DNA from: an uncultured Flavobacteriales bacterium
GTDB taxonomy: Bacteria > Bacteroidota > Bacteroidia > Flavobacteriales > Crocinitomicaceae
Direction: 5' to 3'
Length of the DNA stretch: 64,000 nt
Assembly: GCA_946482515.1 (NCBI GenBank)
Contig: CAMLRS010000012.1
Span: 49,533 to 113,532, forward strand
Shown in pieces: positions 34,997 through 43,663 of this stretch. Below the pieces are notes generated by a model. The model searched no databases and was not told the origin of the DNA. It worked only from the letters and a program-made list of their open reading frames with translations. A program made the position numbers and the translations under genes. Each line of letters starts with the position of its first letter. Within the stretch, counting starts at the first letter, position 1.

Positions 34997-35062
34997 TTTA
35001 TAAAATCTTTATACCGTAAGCCGTTCCTTTATTCGGTCCTTACGGCGTGCTTGGTTCCTTTG
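34997..35062 (+). promoter_or_regulatory. KdpE-like box and promoter region of the porin gene
   Basis: TTTATA (34997-35002), N5, TTTATA (35008-35013), the same 11-bp-period direct repeat as before kup; box end to porin ATG is 69 bp versus 67 bp at kup. Between box and start lies an inverted repeat CCGTAAG (35014-35020) / CTTACGG (35039-35045) and a weak -7 candidate TTCCTTTG (35055-35062). Confidence 0.65.
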
Positions 35063-35082
35063 TTTCGTTCAAAACAAGCACA

Positions 35083-36417
35083 ATGAAACACCTTATTTTC
35101 GCTCTTTTCAGTACGCCTGTGTGGCTTTCCGCTCAAACCAAGATTCCGTTCGAAGGAATCGATATGACCTGGCACAACGGCAACGACCGCCGCGATTCCG
35201 TGATCTGGGAAGGGCGTTATTTCACACCTTCGGTGATGCTGGATGTGAATTACAATTACTCGTTCAATCGCCCGATCGATAACACCGTTGTCGGTTCCAC
35301 CGCATTGGCCCGACACAATGAAATCCAGGTGTCGTCTTTGAATGTGGGCGGCGATTTCACTTACAACAATGTCCGCGCGCGCATCATGACCCAGTTCGGG
35401 ACGCGTTCCATCGTGGTTCCGAGAAATGATTTCAGCGTTTACAAAGGGCAGTATGAGCTGGCGAATGCTTATCGCTACCTGAGCGAAGCCTACACCGGTT
35501 ATCATGTCGACAAATGGTACGGCATCAACATCGATGCGGGCTTGTTCATGTCGTACATCGGCCTGAACTCGTATTACCAATCGGAAAACTGGGAATACCA
35601 GGCGTCGTTTACGTCCGATAACACACCGTGGTTTTTCAACGGTTTGCGTGTACAGCTCTATCCGACCAAACACCTGAAGATCGAGCCCTGGATCATCAAC
35701 GGCTGGCAGAGCTACGGCAAATTCAATACCATGCCCGGCTTTGGTGGAAACATTACCTGGATTCCGAACAGCAGCATCAAGCTGCTCACCAATAATTATT
35801 ACGGTTCCGACGCCGCCGGAATTCCCGGAAGGAAGCGCTTCCATTCCGATAACAGTTTGCTGGTGCGTTATTTCAACCGGCCGGCTGCCAAAGGCATTTC
35901 GCGTATGGCGTTTTCGTTAACGGCCGACATCGGATTTGAAAAAGGCGGAGGCGTCAGAGGCTTTAATGGCGATTCGGTTACGCCGGAACAGCATTTTATG
36001 AGCGCCATGTTCTACAACCGGATCTGGTTCGCGAACAATAAATTCGCCTGGACAATAGGCGGCGGCGTGATGAGCAATCCGGGGCGTTATCTCGTATTGT
36101 ATCCGACAGGCGAGGCGAGTCCTTTGCCCGATCCGAAGAACCCGACGCAAACAGAAGGCGCTTTTCCCTTCAGCGCCAACCCAGGCGATTTGTTCAAAGG
36201 ATTCGATTGCTCCACCAACATCGACTGGATGCCGAACCAGAGTATGACCTTTCGGATCGAATTCGTGTACCGGCAATCGAGCGTTCCGTATTTCGCCGGA
36301 AAAGGCGGTGTGACGTCTCCAAGCGGTTATACAACAACTCCGATTCCGGCAGATTGGCGCCCGGATTTGGTGAAATCGGAAAGCCGGTTGATCTTTGCTG
36401 TATTGTTCCGGATCTGA
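35083..36417 (+). CDS. BBP2-family outer-membrane beta-barrel porin
   Basis: 444 residues from ATG 35083, giving signal peptide MKHLIFALFSTPVWLSAQ. The barrel follows, with many aromatic-ended strands: YFTPSVMLDVNYNYSFN, EIQVSSLNVGGDFTYNNVRARIMTQFG, YEASF-like EYQASFTSDNTPWFFNGLRVQLYP, and the ending ESRLIFAVLFRI. These and the GGDFTYNNVRARIMTQFGTR block match the OmpL-like BBP2 porin family (PF07642). In Bacteroidota such a porin is often embedded in kdpFABC-kdpD operons, which supports a role in letting K+ through the outer membrane. The KdpE-like box upstream agrees. Confidence 0.88.
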   Translation: MKHLIFALFSTPVWLSAQTKIPFEGIDMTWHNGNDRRDSVIWEGRYFTPSVMLDVNYNYSFNRPIDNTVVGSTALARHNEIQVSSLNVGGDFTYNNVRARIMTQFGTRSIVVPRNDFSVYKGQYELANAYRYLSEAYTGYHVDKWYGINIDAGLFMSYIGLNSYYQSENWEYQASFTSDNTPWFFNGLRVQLYPTKHLKIEPWIINGWQSYGKFNTMPGFGGNITWIPNSSIKLLTNNYYGSDAAGIPGRKRFHSDNSLLVRYFNRPAAKGISRMAFSLTADIGFEKGGGVRGFNGDSVTPEQHFMSAMFYNRIWFANNKFAWTIGGGVMSNPGRYLVLYPTGEASPLPDPKNPTQTEGAFPFSANPGDLFKGFDCSTNIDWMPNQSMTFRIEFVYRQSSVPYFAGKGGVTSPSGYTTTPIPADWRPDLVKSESRLIFAVLFRI

Positions 36418-36428
36418 TCAACAAAAAA

Positions 36429-36468
36429 GCGCCCCGCCTTCCGATCGAAACCGGATGACGAGGCGCCC
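36429..36468 (-). terminator. Terminator of the large T9SS FG-GAP gene
   Basis: GGCGC / GCGCC and CGCCT / AGGCG arms with an inner CCGG pairing; on the minus strand a run of six Ts follows. Probably also stops the convergent porin transcript. Confidence 0.65.
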
Positions 36469-36493
36469 TCTTAGCAGTAAGTAGATTTGGCGG

Positions 36494-39376
36494 TTATTCT
36501 TTTATGAAACGCAGGGTTTCTACACCTATCTTGTGTGCAATTTGCAGCCAGTATACGCCTGGCGCGAGGTCGGTGATGTTCCATTCGGATACGGCCTGTG
36601 TGCTTTGAAGCAGCTGTTTTCCATTCAGGTCCAGCAGGCTCATTTCCTGGATACCGGTGAGGCTTTCAAGCCCGGATAACTGGAAGGAAGTCGTTGCCGG
36701 ATTCGGATACAGCTTCACGAGGGAAACAGCGTTGTCGGCTATTCCTACCCATGCCGGAGTGGCGCAGTTAGAAGTGTCGGTGCAGCCGTCGAAGGTGACA
36801 ATTACGGCATAGGAATCGAATTCTTCGGCTGTGAAGCTTTGCTCTGTTGCTCCCGCAATGGCTTCGCCTGTCGTACAGTTGATCCACTGGTATTCGGCGT
36901 CGTTCGGCTCTGCGGAAAGCAATCCCGGCGAGCCCGGATAAATCAGCACCTGTGCGGTGAATATTGAGAGGTTGATGGTTACGGTGGAGTCGCAGCCATC
37001 AACACTGCTCAATACTTCCGTTCCCGTCGGATTCGCGGCGTTGTAAATGGTGCCGTTGATCTCGATCTCTTCACCTGCACACATTGTTGCTGTATACGAG
37101 CCCGTGAGCTCAGGCAGGATATTGAGGGAAACGGTCACGGTGGAGTCACAGCCGTTGGAAGCTGTGAAGATTTCTGTTCCTGAAGGATTATTGGCGTCGT
37201 ATGTAGTTCCGTTCACTTCGATGGCTTCACCGAAACAAACCGTCGGATTGTAGGAACCGGTGATTTCCGGCAGCATGTTTGCATTAACGGTTACGAGGGA
37301 ATCACAGCCGTTAGCAGCGGTAAATACTTCCAGGCCGTAGAGGTGGCCCGGACCGTAGATCGTTCCGTTGATTTCCATCGTTTCGCCGTGGCAGATAGCA
37401 GGTGTGTAATACGCATAAATCTGTGGCAATACATTGAGGGAAACGGTCACTGTGGAATCACAGCCATTTGCAGCCGTGAATACTTCCGTTCCCGATGGAT
37501 TAGCGGCATTGTAGGTCGTTCCGTTTACTTCAACGGATTCGTTGTGACAGATCGTTTGTGTGAAAGAACCGGTGATTTCCGGCAGCATCATCAGCATTAC
37601 CATTACCGTGGAATCACAGCCGTTGGCAGCCGTAAAGACTTCTGTTCCGAAAGGGTTGTTGAGGCCATAATACGTTCCGTTCACTTCAACCGAATCGCCA
37701 TAGCAAAGCGTCGCAAAATGCATACCGCTGCTCACTGGCAATACGTTCAGGTTTTCGGTTACGATACTGTCGCAGCCGTTGGCGGCCTGACCTGACAGGA
37801 TCGATTCGTGCGATTCGTCGGCGGTAATGTTGGTTGAAACCGTTCCGTCCAGGTAGGTGTAGCTTTCTCCGTGGCAGATGTCTGCATTGATGGAGCGCGT
37901 ACCCAGCGGTTTGATAGTAACAGTGACTGTTTGGGTCATTTCCTTCTCGCAAACGAGGGAGCCGTTGATCGTCTGAGCCAATACGTTGTAAGTAGTTGTC
38001 GCCGTCAGATCGCCGGTCGGCAGACCGACCCAGAATCCACTTCCTTCAACCGGTCCATAAACAATTGTATCGTTCAGATCGTTGCGGAGCGTGTAAAAAA
38101 CGCCCGTAGGAGTTCCTATAACCTGGATGAAGGAAGAGCCGTGTCCGCAATGTTCCAACTGCGAAGCGTTTACCGATAGCTGATGAATTTGCTGTGTAAC
38201 GGATACGCTGATCGCCGTTCGTGTAGCGCTTGCTCCGGCGCTGGTGTTGTCTTCCACATAAAATGTTCTGTTAAGGGTCAGTGGTGCTGTCGTGTACGAA
38301 GGTCCTTGTCCCAGTAATGTTCCATTGGTTGGTGCGTCGTACCATTTCAGCGTTCCGGGAGGAACACCGGTAGCTGTCAGTGTAGTTGAAGTTCCGTGAC
38401 AAACCAGCAAAGCGGAGGCAGGAGTTGTATTTATGGGTGCGGGAACCGGGCTTGTATTCCGAAAGTAATGGAATGGCGTGTCGCTGTTACCGGAGATCAG
38501 GTCTGCATCGCCGTCGTTATCCAGGTCACCGAATGTTGGCGCACAATAGCCCGATGGAGTTGATGTGAGGCCAAATGGATTGTTAACCGGGGCGGCAAAT
38601 GCAGGAGCCGAAGCCGTTCCCGTATTCTGGAAATATACATGACGGCCGTTATCAACGCCTACAAAGAGGTCCTGATCGCCATCGTGGTCGATGTCGCGGA
38701 AGACAGGCTTGGGAGAGAGCCCGGTATTGATGATGCCGTAAGCCGGAACCGGGAGCGGGGTAAAGACAGGTGCGGTTGCCGTACCGGTGTTTTGATAATA
38801 GAACAGGTCGCCATAGTATTGCCCGAGAAGCAGATCCAGGTCACCGTCATTGTCGAGATCTGCAAATGCAGGAGCGGCCCAGTAACCAACATCTTCAAGC
38901 CCAAAAGGATTCAGGATGCTGTTCGCTGTAGTGAACTGGCAGGCTGCAGCTGTTCCCGTATTGACGTAATATGTTGATGTCCCGTCCTGTGAGCCTACCA
39001 TCAGATCGAAGTCGCCGTCGTCGTCCAGATCGGCGAAAGCCGGGTGGGCCATTCCATTTCCGATAAGGCCAAAACCGAATGGATCGGCTACACCTGCAGC
39101 AAAAGTCGGTGCAGCTGCCGTCCCGGTATTTTGATAGTAAACAAGATGGCATACGTCTGCATAGGGAGTGGATCCCATAAAAAGATCAAGGTCGCCGTCA
39201 GCGTCGATATCGACCAGCGTTGGTTTGCGTTGCCAATCTGCTCCGCCGAGGCTAAACGGATTGTTGATGTAGGGAGCAAAGGTCTGTGCCTGCGCACCGG
39301 CGGTCAGTAATCCGGCGGCCAGCAGCGTGAAGAAGTGGTTCTTCGAAAAACGGATGGTAAGTAATCGTTTTGTCAT
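36494..39376 (-). CDS. T9SS-secreted FG-GAP protein with tandem 65-residue modules
   Basis: 960 residues from ATG 39376; one more start five codons upstream is possible. Signal peptide ends near GAQAQ. Residues about 20-330 carry five to six FG-GAP/VCBS repeats (PTLVDIDADGDLDLFMGS, PAFADLDDDGDFDLMVGS, PTFGDLDNDGDADLISGN), Ca-binding beta-propeller blades. An Ig-like region follows. Then come about six near-identical modules of roughly 60 residues, each with a CxGE or CHxE start, EVNGTxY, NPxGTEVFTAANGCDSTVTVSLN and a PEITGS link. The end is a type A T9SS sorting domain (VKLYPNPATTSFQLSGLESL ... APGVYWLQIAHKIGVETLRFIKE). Likely a large surface adhesin or matrix protein. Confidence 0.88.
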   Translation of the reverse strand: MTKRLLTIRFSKNHFFTLLAAGLLTAGAQAQTFAPYINNPFSLGGADWQRKPTLVDIDADGDLDLFMGSTPYADVCHLVYYQNTGTAAAPTFAAGVADPFGFGLIGNGMAHPAFADLDDDGDFDLMVGSQDGTSTYYVNTGTAAACQFTTANSILNPFGLEDVGYWAAPAFADLDNDGDLDLLLGQYYGDLFYYQNTGTATAPVFTPLPVPAYGIINTGLSPKPVFRDIDHDGDQDLFVGVDNGRHVYFQNTGTASAPAFAAPVNNPFGLTSTPSGYCAPTFGDLDNDGDADLISGNSDTPFHYFRNTSPVPAPINTTPASALLVCHGTSTTLTATGVPPGTLKWYDAPTNGTLLGQGPSYTTAPLTLNRTFYVEDNTSAGASATRTAISVSVTQQIHQLSVNASQLEHCGHGSSFIQVIGTPTGVFYTLRNDLNDTIVYGPVEGSGFWVGLPTGDLTATTTYNVLAQTINGSLVCEKEMTQTVTVTIKPLGTRSINADICHGESYTYLDGTVSTNITADESHESILSGQAANGCDSIVTENLNVLPVSSGMHFATLCYGDSVEVNGTYYGLNNPFGTEVFTAANGCDSTVMVMLMMLPEITGSFTQTICHNESVEVNGTTYNAANPSGTEVFTAANGCDSTVTVSLNVLPQIYAYYTPAICHGETMEINGTIYGPGHLYGLEVFTAANGCDSLVTVNANMLPEITGSYNPTVCFGEAIEVNGTTYDANNPSGTEIFTASNGCDSTVTVSLNILPELTGSYTATMCAGEEIEINGTIYNAANPTGTEVLSSVDGCDSTVTINLSIFTAQVLIYPGSPGLLSAEPNDAEYQWINCTTGEAIAGATEQSFTAEEFDSYAVIVTFDGCTDTSNCATPAWVGIADNAVSLVKLYPNPATTSFQLSGLESLTGIQEMSLLDLNGKQLLQSTQAVSEWNITDLAPGVYWLQIAHKIGVETLRFIKE

Positions 39377-39515
39377 GGGTAAAAATTTCACTGTTGAATT
39401 GGTACTGCAAAGTTCCTTCAGTCATCCCTTTTGCCCTATAGGGGTTTCCCCCTGAATTTTCGAAACCCACCAATTGATCCGCTTCAAACAGGTATTTTTG
39501 ATTCCAGACTCCAGC

Positions 39516-41510
39516 ATGATGACACGCTTGATACGTACCCCTCTTACTGCTGCACTTCTACCGCTCGTTTTATCCGGTTGTGGGGAGGAAGCGCCCGATC
39601 GTGTCGTTTTCCGCGAACCCAAAGAGCTGTATTCAGACAGCACCTGCAAGTGGCTGGCCGGTAAAGATCATTTTCACGACGAGAATTATTACACCGTTTT
39701 CGAAGCGTTTTATACCAAACAGCTGAAAGAAGGTGATTATGCTACCGCTGCCGAAGCGCTCGATGCCGTGGCGAACCAGGAAGTGTATTATCTCTATTTT
39801 CGTGACGAAACCCGCAACACGATTGAATCGTTCGCAAAACACTATGGCGGTCACGTCCCCTGGACAAAAAAGCTGTTTATTCCCTCTTACCAGGGCAATT
39901 ACTACGCCACAGAAGGCGATTATGAGAAAGCCATTACCTGTTTCAAACGGATCATCGCTCATGAGCCAACCGATTATGCGACCTGCCTGGAAATCGCCTA
40001 TGCATATGGTGATATTGGCTTTAGTTACCTCTCGACAGGAGAGCACGAATTGGCGTTGAAATACAGCCTGAAAGCGCTCATGTATTTCGATAAAACGGAT
40101 TACGCCGGTGGAAAGGGAGGTGTTTACGACAACATCGCGTTGGTGCATCTATACACCGGAAACTACAGCGAAGCCGAAATCTATTTCAACAAAGCATTGG
40201 AAACGCACCGGAAATCGGGCCACGGAGACAACCTGATCAATACGCTGCACAACAAAATTCTGTTGTACCAGGAAACCGGCAGTCCGAAGAAATACTATCT
40301 GATCGACTCTACCTATCAGTTGTTCAAAGCAAGAGATGAAGAAGAAGAGTCGATCGAAGTGGCGCTTTCGTCCTTTTATGTCGATATGCTGCTGCACGAA
40401 AACCGCCTCGACGAAGCCAAAACCGTCCTCGATACCATGGCGGTCCTGGTCGCCGAATTGCAGTCGGAAAACGCCGATGCCGATTACGCCATTGCGCTGG
40501 CCGATTACGAAATCGCCACCGGTAAGGGCATCCAGGTTGCTGTGATCGAAAAAGCGCTGGCTGCTGCAGAAGGTTACGACGATTTTCAGAACCAGATTGC
40601 CTATTGCGAGCTCTTGAAAGACGATGCCGTGCTGAAAGGCGATTACCGGAAAGCGTTGTATTGGTCGGAAAAAGAGAAACAGGCATCGAACAGCCTTGTC
40701 AACGAACAAATGATGGTCAAAACGCTCGAGCTGAACAAGCGTCATCAAACGAAACAAAAGGAACAGCAGATCCGGTTGCAGCAGAAAACCATCACAGCAG
40801 GCAGAACAACCAATGCTTTATTGATAGCGATCCTGTTGACATTCCTGCTGATCGCCGCCGTCGTGTATTTGCGCCAGAAGCAGAAAAAGATCCGCGCGGA
40901 AAGCCGTCGTGTGCAGCTGTATACGAAACAGTTGCTGGAAAAGACCGAAGAAGAGCGCAAACGCATTGCCAGCGACCTGCACGACAGCGTGAGCCACGAA
41001 TTGCTCAACCTCAAGCACCTGATCGGCACCACTGAACAGCCGGCCGGCACGAAGATCGATGCGATCATCAACGACATCCGCAGCATCAGCCGTAACCTGC
41101 ACCCGGTCATGTTTGAAAAAGTCGGGCTGGCAGCCAGCATCGAACAACTGGTGGAGCGCGCGCAATCTGTCAACGATCTCATGGTAACCGCCGATGTGGA
41201 TTACCGTTCTTCGCTGTCCGTTTCGCACGAGCTGCAAGTGTATCGCATCATCCAGGAAGCGCTTTCCAATGTGATCAAATACGCCGAAGCCGTGGCCGCC
41301 CGGATTTCCATTCTCGAAACCAAAGACAGTTTGCAGATCCTCGTTCAGGACAATGGCAAGGGCTTCAACGTTTCCGAAGCGCTGTCGGGCGGAAAAGCAT
41401 TCGGACTGTTCAACATCATCGAGCGCAGCCACGCCATAGGCGGTTCGGCCAAAATCACGTCCGACAAAAGCGGAACGACCATTTCCATTGACATAAAAAC
41501 TTCCCGATGA
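39516..41510 (+). CDS. TPR-containing lipoprotein sensor histidine kinase
   Basis: 664 residues from ATG 39516. A lipoprotein signal with lipobox LSGC (Cys22) is unusual for a histidine kinase but frequent in this TPR class of Bacteroidota. Residues about 60-400 are TPR-like helix pairs (DYATCLEIAYAYGDIGFSYLSTGEHELALKYSLKALMYF). A single membrane segment follows (TNALLIAILLTFLLIAAVVYL), then HisKA_3 (EERKRIASDLHDSVSHELLNLKHL, with the acceptor His) and the ATPase (QDNGKGFNVSEALSGGKAFGLFNIIER). The periplasmic TPRs would sense a protein or peptide. It overlaps the response regulator start by 4 bp. Confidence 0.9.
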   Translation: MMTRLIRTPLTAALLPLVLSGCGEEAPDRVVFREPKELYSDSTCKWLAGKDHFHDENYYTVFEAFYTKQLKEGDYATAAEALDAVANQEVYYLYFRDETRNTIESFAKHYGGHVPWTKKLFIPSYQGNYYATEGDYEKAITCFKRIIAHEPTDYATCLEIAYAYGDIGFSYLSTGEHELALKYSLKALMYFDKTDYAGGKGGVYDNIALVHLYTGNYSEAEIYFNKALETHRKSGHGDNLINTLHNKILLYQETGSPKKYYLIDSTYQLFKARDEEEESIEVALSSFYVDMLLHENRLDEAKTVLDTMAVLVAELQSENADADYAIALADYEIATGKGIQVAVIEKALAAAEGYDDFQNQIAYCELLKDDAVLKGDYRKALYWSEKEKQASNSLVNEQMMVKTLELNKRHQTKQKEQQIRLQQKTITAGRTTNALLIAILLTFLLIAAVVYLRQKQKKIRAESRRVQLYTKQLLEKTEEERKRIASDLHDSVSHELLNLKHLIGTTEQPAGTKIDAIINDIRSISRNLHPVMFEKVGLAASIEQLVERAQSVNDLMVTADVDYRSSLSVSHELQVYRIIQEALSNVIKYAEAVAARISILETKDSLQILVQDNGKGFNVSEALSGGKAFGLFNIIERSHAIGGSAKITSDKSGTTISIDIKTSR

Positions 41511-42127
41511 ATATTCTCATAGCCGACGATCATCCGTTTACGCTGCAAGGCACGCAGGGATTCGTAGAATCTTACGGCCACCGTGTTATTGCCACTGCTT
41601 CCAATGGTCTGGCGGCCCTGAACCTGATCCAGCTGCGCCAGCCCGAAATTGCCATCCTCGACATCAATATGCCGGGCATGGACGGACTCGACGTAGCGCG
41701 TTCCATTCGCGAAATGCGCCTGAAGACCAAAGTCATTTTGCTCACGATGCACAACGAAATGACGCTCTACAACAAGGCAAAGGAATACGGCGTTTACGGC
41801 TACATTCTGAAAGAATACGCGCAATCGGAATTGGAAAAATGCCTCACCGAAGTCGAAAAAGGAAATGCATACGTCAGCGATGCGCTCATCCGCGATCTGG
41901 TGGTCACAAAAGATACCGGAAACGAGCTCTCAAAGCTCACATTTTCCGAGCGCAAAATTGTGGAGCTCATCGCCCGGCAGAAAACCACCAAACAGATCGC
42001 CGAATTGCTCTTCCTTTCCGAAAAAACCATCGAAGGCCACCGCAGCAACATCATCGAAAAGCTCGGGCTTCCCAAAGAAAAAAATACGCTGCTGAAATGG
42101 GCGCTGAAGAATAGTGGAGAGCAGTGA
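41507..42127 (+). CDS. LuxR/NarL-family response regulator
   Basis: 206 residues. Receiver with D7-D8 and phospho-acceptor Asp52 (EIAILDINMPGMDGLDVARSIREM); HTH_LuxR at residues 140-200 (LSKLTFSERKIVELIARQKTTKQIAELLFLSEKTIEGHRSNIIEKLGL). The ATGA overlap with the TPR kinase gene shows it is its partner. Targets unknown; the following gene 62 bp downstream is on the same strand. Confidence 0.93.
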   Translation: MNILIADDHPFTLQGTQGFVESYGHRVIATASNGLAALNLIQLRQPEIAILDINMPGMDGLDVARSIREMRLKTKVILLTMHNEMTLYNKAKEYGVYGYILKEYAQSELEKCLTEVEKGNAYVSDALIRDLVVTKDTGNELSKLTFSERKIVELIARQKTTKQIAELLFLSEKTIEGHRSNIIEKLGLPKEKNTLLKWALKNSGEQ

Positions 42128-42189
42128 TGTTGTCCAGGCAACTTCATCCACTAACAACCGTCTTCCGAACAAGATTTCTAATCAACTGA

Positions 42190-42987
42190 ATGACGGCCCC
42201 AAACCAGTATAAAATCCAAATCACCAATCCGTGCGCGAACGACTGGGCGGATATGAAAGCCAATTCCGTTGGCCGGTTTTGCGATTCCTGCAGTAAAAGC
42301 GTCATCGATTTTTCGTCCAAAACCGACGCTGAGATCAAAGCCTATCTGCTCGAGCGAAAAGGCGAAAATATCTGCGGAAGATTCCAGAAACAACAGGTCG
42401 ATCGGATTCGGATTGAAGTGGATCAGAACCTGCTGCAATCGGGCATTCCATTCTGGCAAAAATTCCTGGTGATTTTTTTAGTGTGTTTCGGACAGGATTT
42501 CCTGGGCGTCGATTTTTGCTTTGCACAAGAATCTGATTCCACTACTGTTAAAACCGAACAGGTCGACACCACGCTGGTCGAAGCTACAGAACAGGATACG
42601 ACATTTAGCAATGATTCTATCGTTACTGGCTTCATACCTTTGGAAATCAACAACCCGCTTCTCCACATGGAGACAACCACCGGGCCGGTATCGATCACCT
42701 ACATCATGCCTCAATTCGATTGTCCTCCTTTATTAGGATCTGTAGTACTGGAGGCAGATTTGGGGCCATTAAGCATTGAAGAAGAAATTTCCCTGCTCGA
42801 TACGCTGAAAGAAGACACCCTGAAAGTGGCTTCAAACAATCTGGTGCCAAGCATCGGATTCGCGAACCGCACGCAGAAGCCTCACGCACCGAAACGCACT
42901 CCCGAGCGGCCGCAAAACGTGCTGTTTATCGAAGAGCAAAAACGCAGAAGACGAAAGAAGAAAAGCGGTGAACAAAAAGCGGATTAA
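42190..42987 (+). CDS. Hypothetical protein with N-terminal cysteine motif
   Basis: 265 residues. The N-terminal 65 residues follow a pattern common in Bacteroidota: IQITNPCANDWADM, then GRFCDSCSKSVIDFSSKTDAEIKAYLL, then ICGRF. Its cysteines suggest a small metal or redox site on the cytoplasmic side. One membrane segment lies at about 88-110 (FWQKFLVIFLVCFGQDFLG). The remainder is a T- and E-rich, probably periplasmic region, and the C-terminus is very basic (QKRRRRKKKS). In other genomes this N-terminal domain is fused to TonB-type or carboxypeptidase-like domains. Function here unknown. Confidence 0.7.
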   Translation: MTAPNQYKIQITNPCANDWADMKANSVGRFCDSCSKSVIDFSSKTDAEIKAYLLERKGENICGRFQKQQVDRIRIEVDQNLLQSGIPFWQKFLVIFLVCFGQDFLGVDFCFAQESDSTTVKTEQVDTTLVEATEQDTTFSNDSIVTGFIPLEINNPLLHMETTTGPVSITYIMPQFDCPPLLGSVVLEADLGPLSIEEEISLLDTLKEDTLKVASNNLVPSIGFANRTQKPHAPKRTPERPQNVLFIEEQKRRRRKKKSGEQKAD

Positions 42988-43071
42988 GCTTACAATTCGC
43001 TCACACACTGTATAGAAATATTCTTGCCAATTCGAGGGATACTACTCGTTGGCGTTCATTAACTTTGTGCC

Positions 43072-43521
43072 ATGTACACGCTCAAACGCACCAACTCCGA
43101 CGATCCCGATTTTCAAACGCTGGTAGCGGCTTTGGACAAAGACCTCGCCGTTCGGGATGGCGACGACCACGCTTTTTATGCGCAATTCAATAAGATAGAC
43201 GCTATTCGTCATGCCGTAGTAATCTACGACGGTACAACAGCCATTGGCTGTGGCGCGATCAAGCCGTATAACGAACGCTCGGCTGAAGTCAAGCGCATGT
43301 ACGTGCCGCTCGAGCTGCGCGGAAAGGGCATTGCGTCACTGGTGCTGTCCGAGCTGGAAACCTGGGCAAAAGAGCTGGGCTACGAAAGCTGCGTGCTCGA
43401 AACCGGAACCAAACAGCCGGAAGCCATTCGGTTGTATCAAAAGAGCGATTACAAGATCATCCCGAATTACGGGCAATACGCTGGCGTAGAGAACAGTGTT
43501 TGTTTTGAGAAACGGTTGTAA
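43072..43521 (+). CDS. GNAT-family N-acetyltransferase
   Basis: 149 residues covering one GNAT domain. The acetyl-CoA-binding motif A is EVKRMYVPLELRGKGIASLVLSELETWAKELG (RGKGIA in the Q/RxxGxG/A position), then ESCVLETGTKQPEAIRLYQKSDYKIIPNYG. Substrate unknown; the pattern resembles small-molecule or MarR-associated acetyltransferases. The -7 consensus TAACTTTG (43060-43067) lies 4 bp before the ATG, so the mRNA may be leaderless. Confidence 0.9.
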   Translation: MYTLKRTNSDDPDFQTLVAALDKDLAVRDGDDHAFYAQFNKIDAIRHAVVIYDGTTAIGCGAIKPYNERSAEVKRMYVPLELRGKGIASLVLSELETWAKELGYESCVLETGTKQPEAIRLYQKSDYKIIPNYGQYAGVENSVCFEKRL

Positions 43522-43590
43522 AGCCTGACGAAACCTCCCGACATCTCGCTTCTGAACGATGTTAATAACTCAACATTTTTGACCTGAAAT

Positions 43591-43622
43591 TTTCAATAGT
43601 TAAAAATAATCAGTTATTTTTG
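43591..43622 (+). promoter_or_regulatory. Promoter of the large FG-GAP T9SS gene
   Basis: -7 element TATTTTTG (43615-43622) matches TAnnTTTG exactly; a TTTC at 43591 gives a 20-bp spacer as the likely -33. Confidence 0.55.
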
Positions 43623-43663
43623 CCCCGAATCAACATTTTTAACTAACACTTAAATCATCTCCC

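Noticed and set aside
35029..35844. 271-codon minus-strand ORF
   Set aside because: Antisense to the BBP2 porin gene, which has a signal peptide, barrel strands and a promoter; the antisense frame has none.
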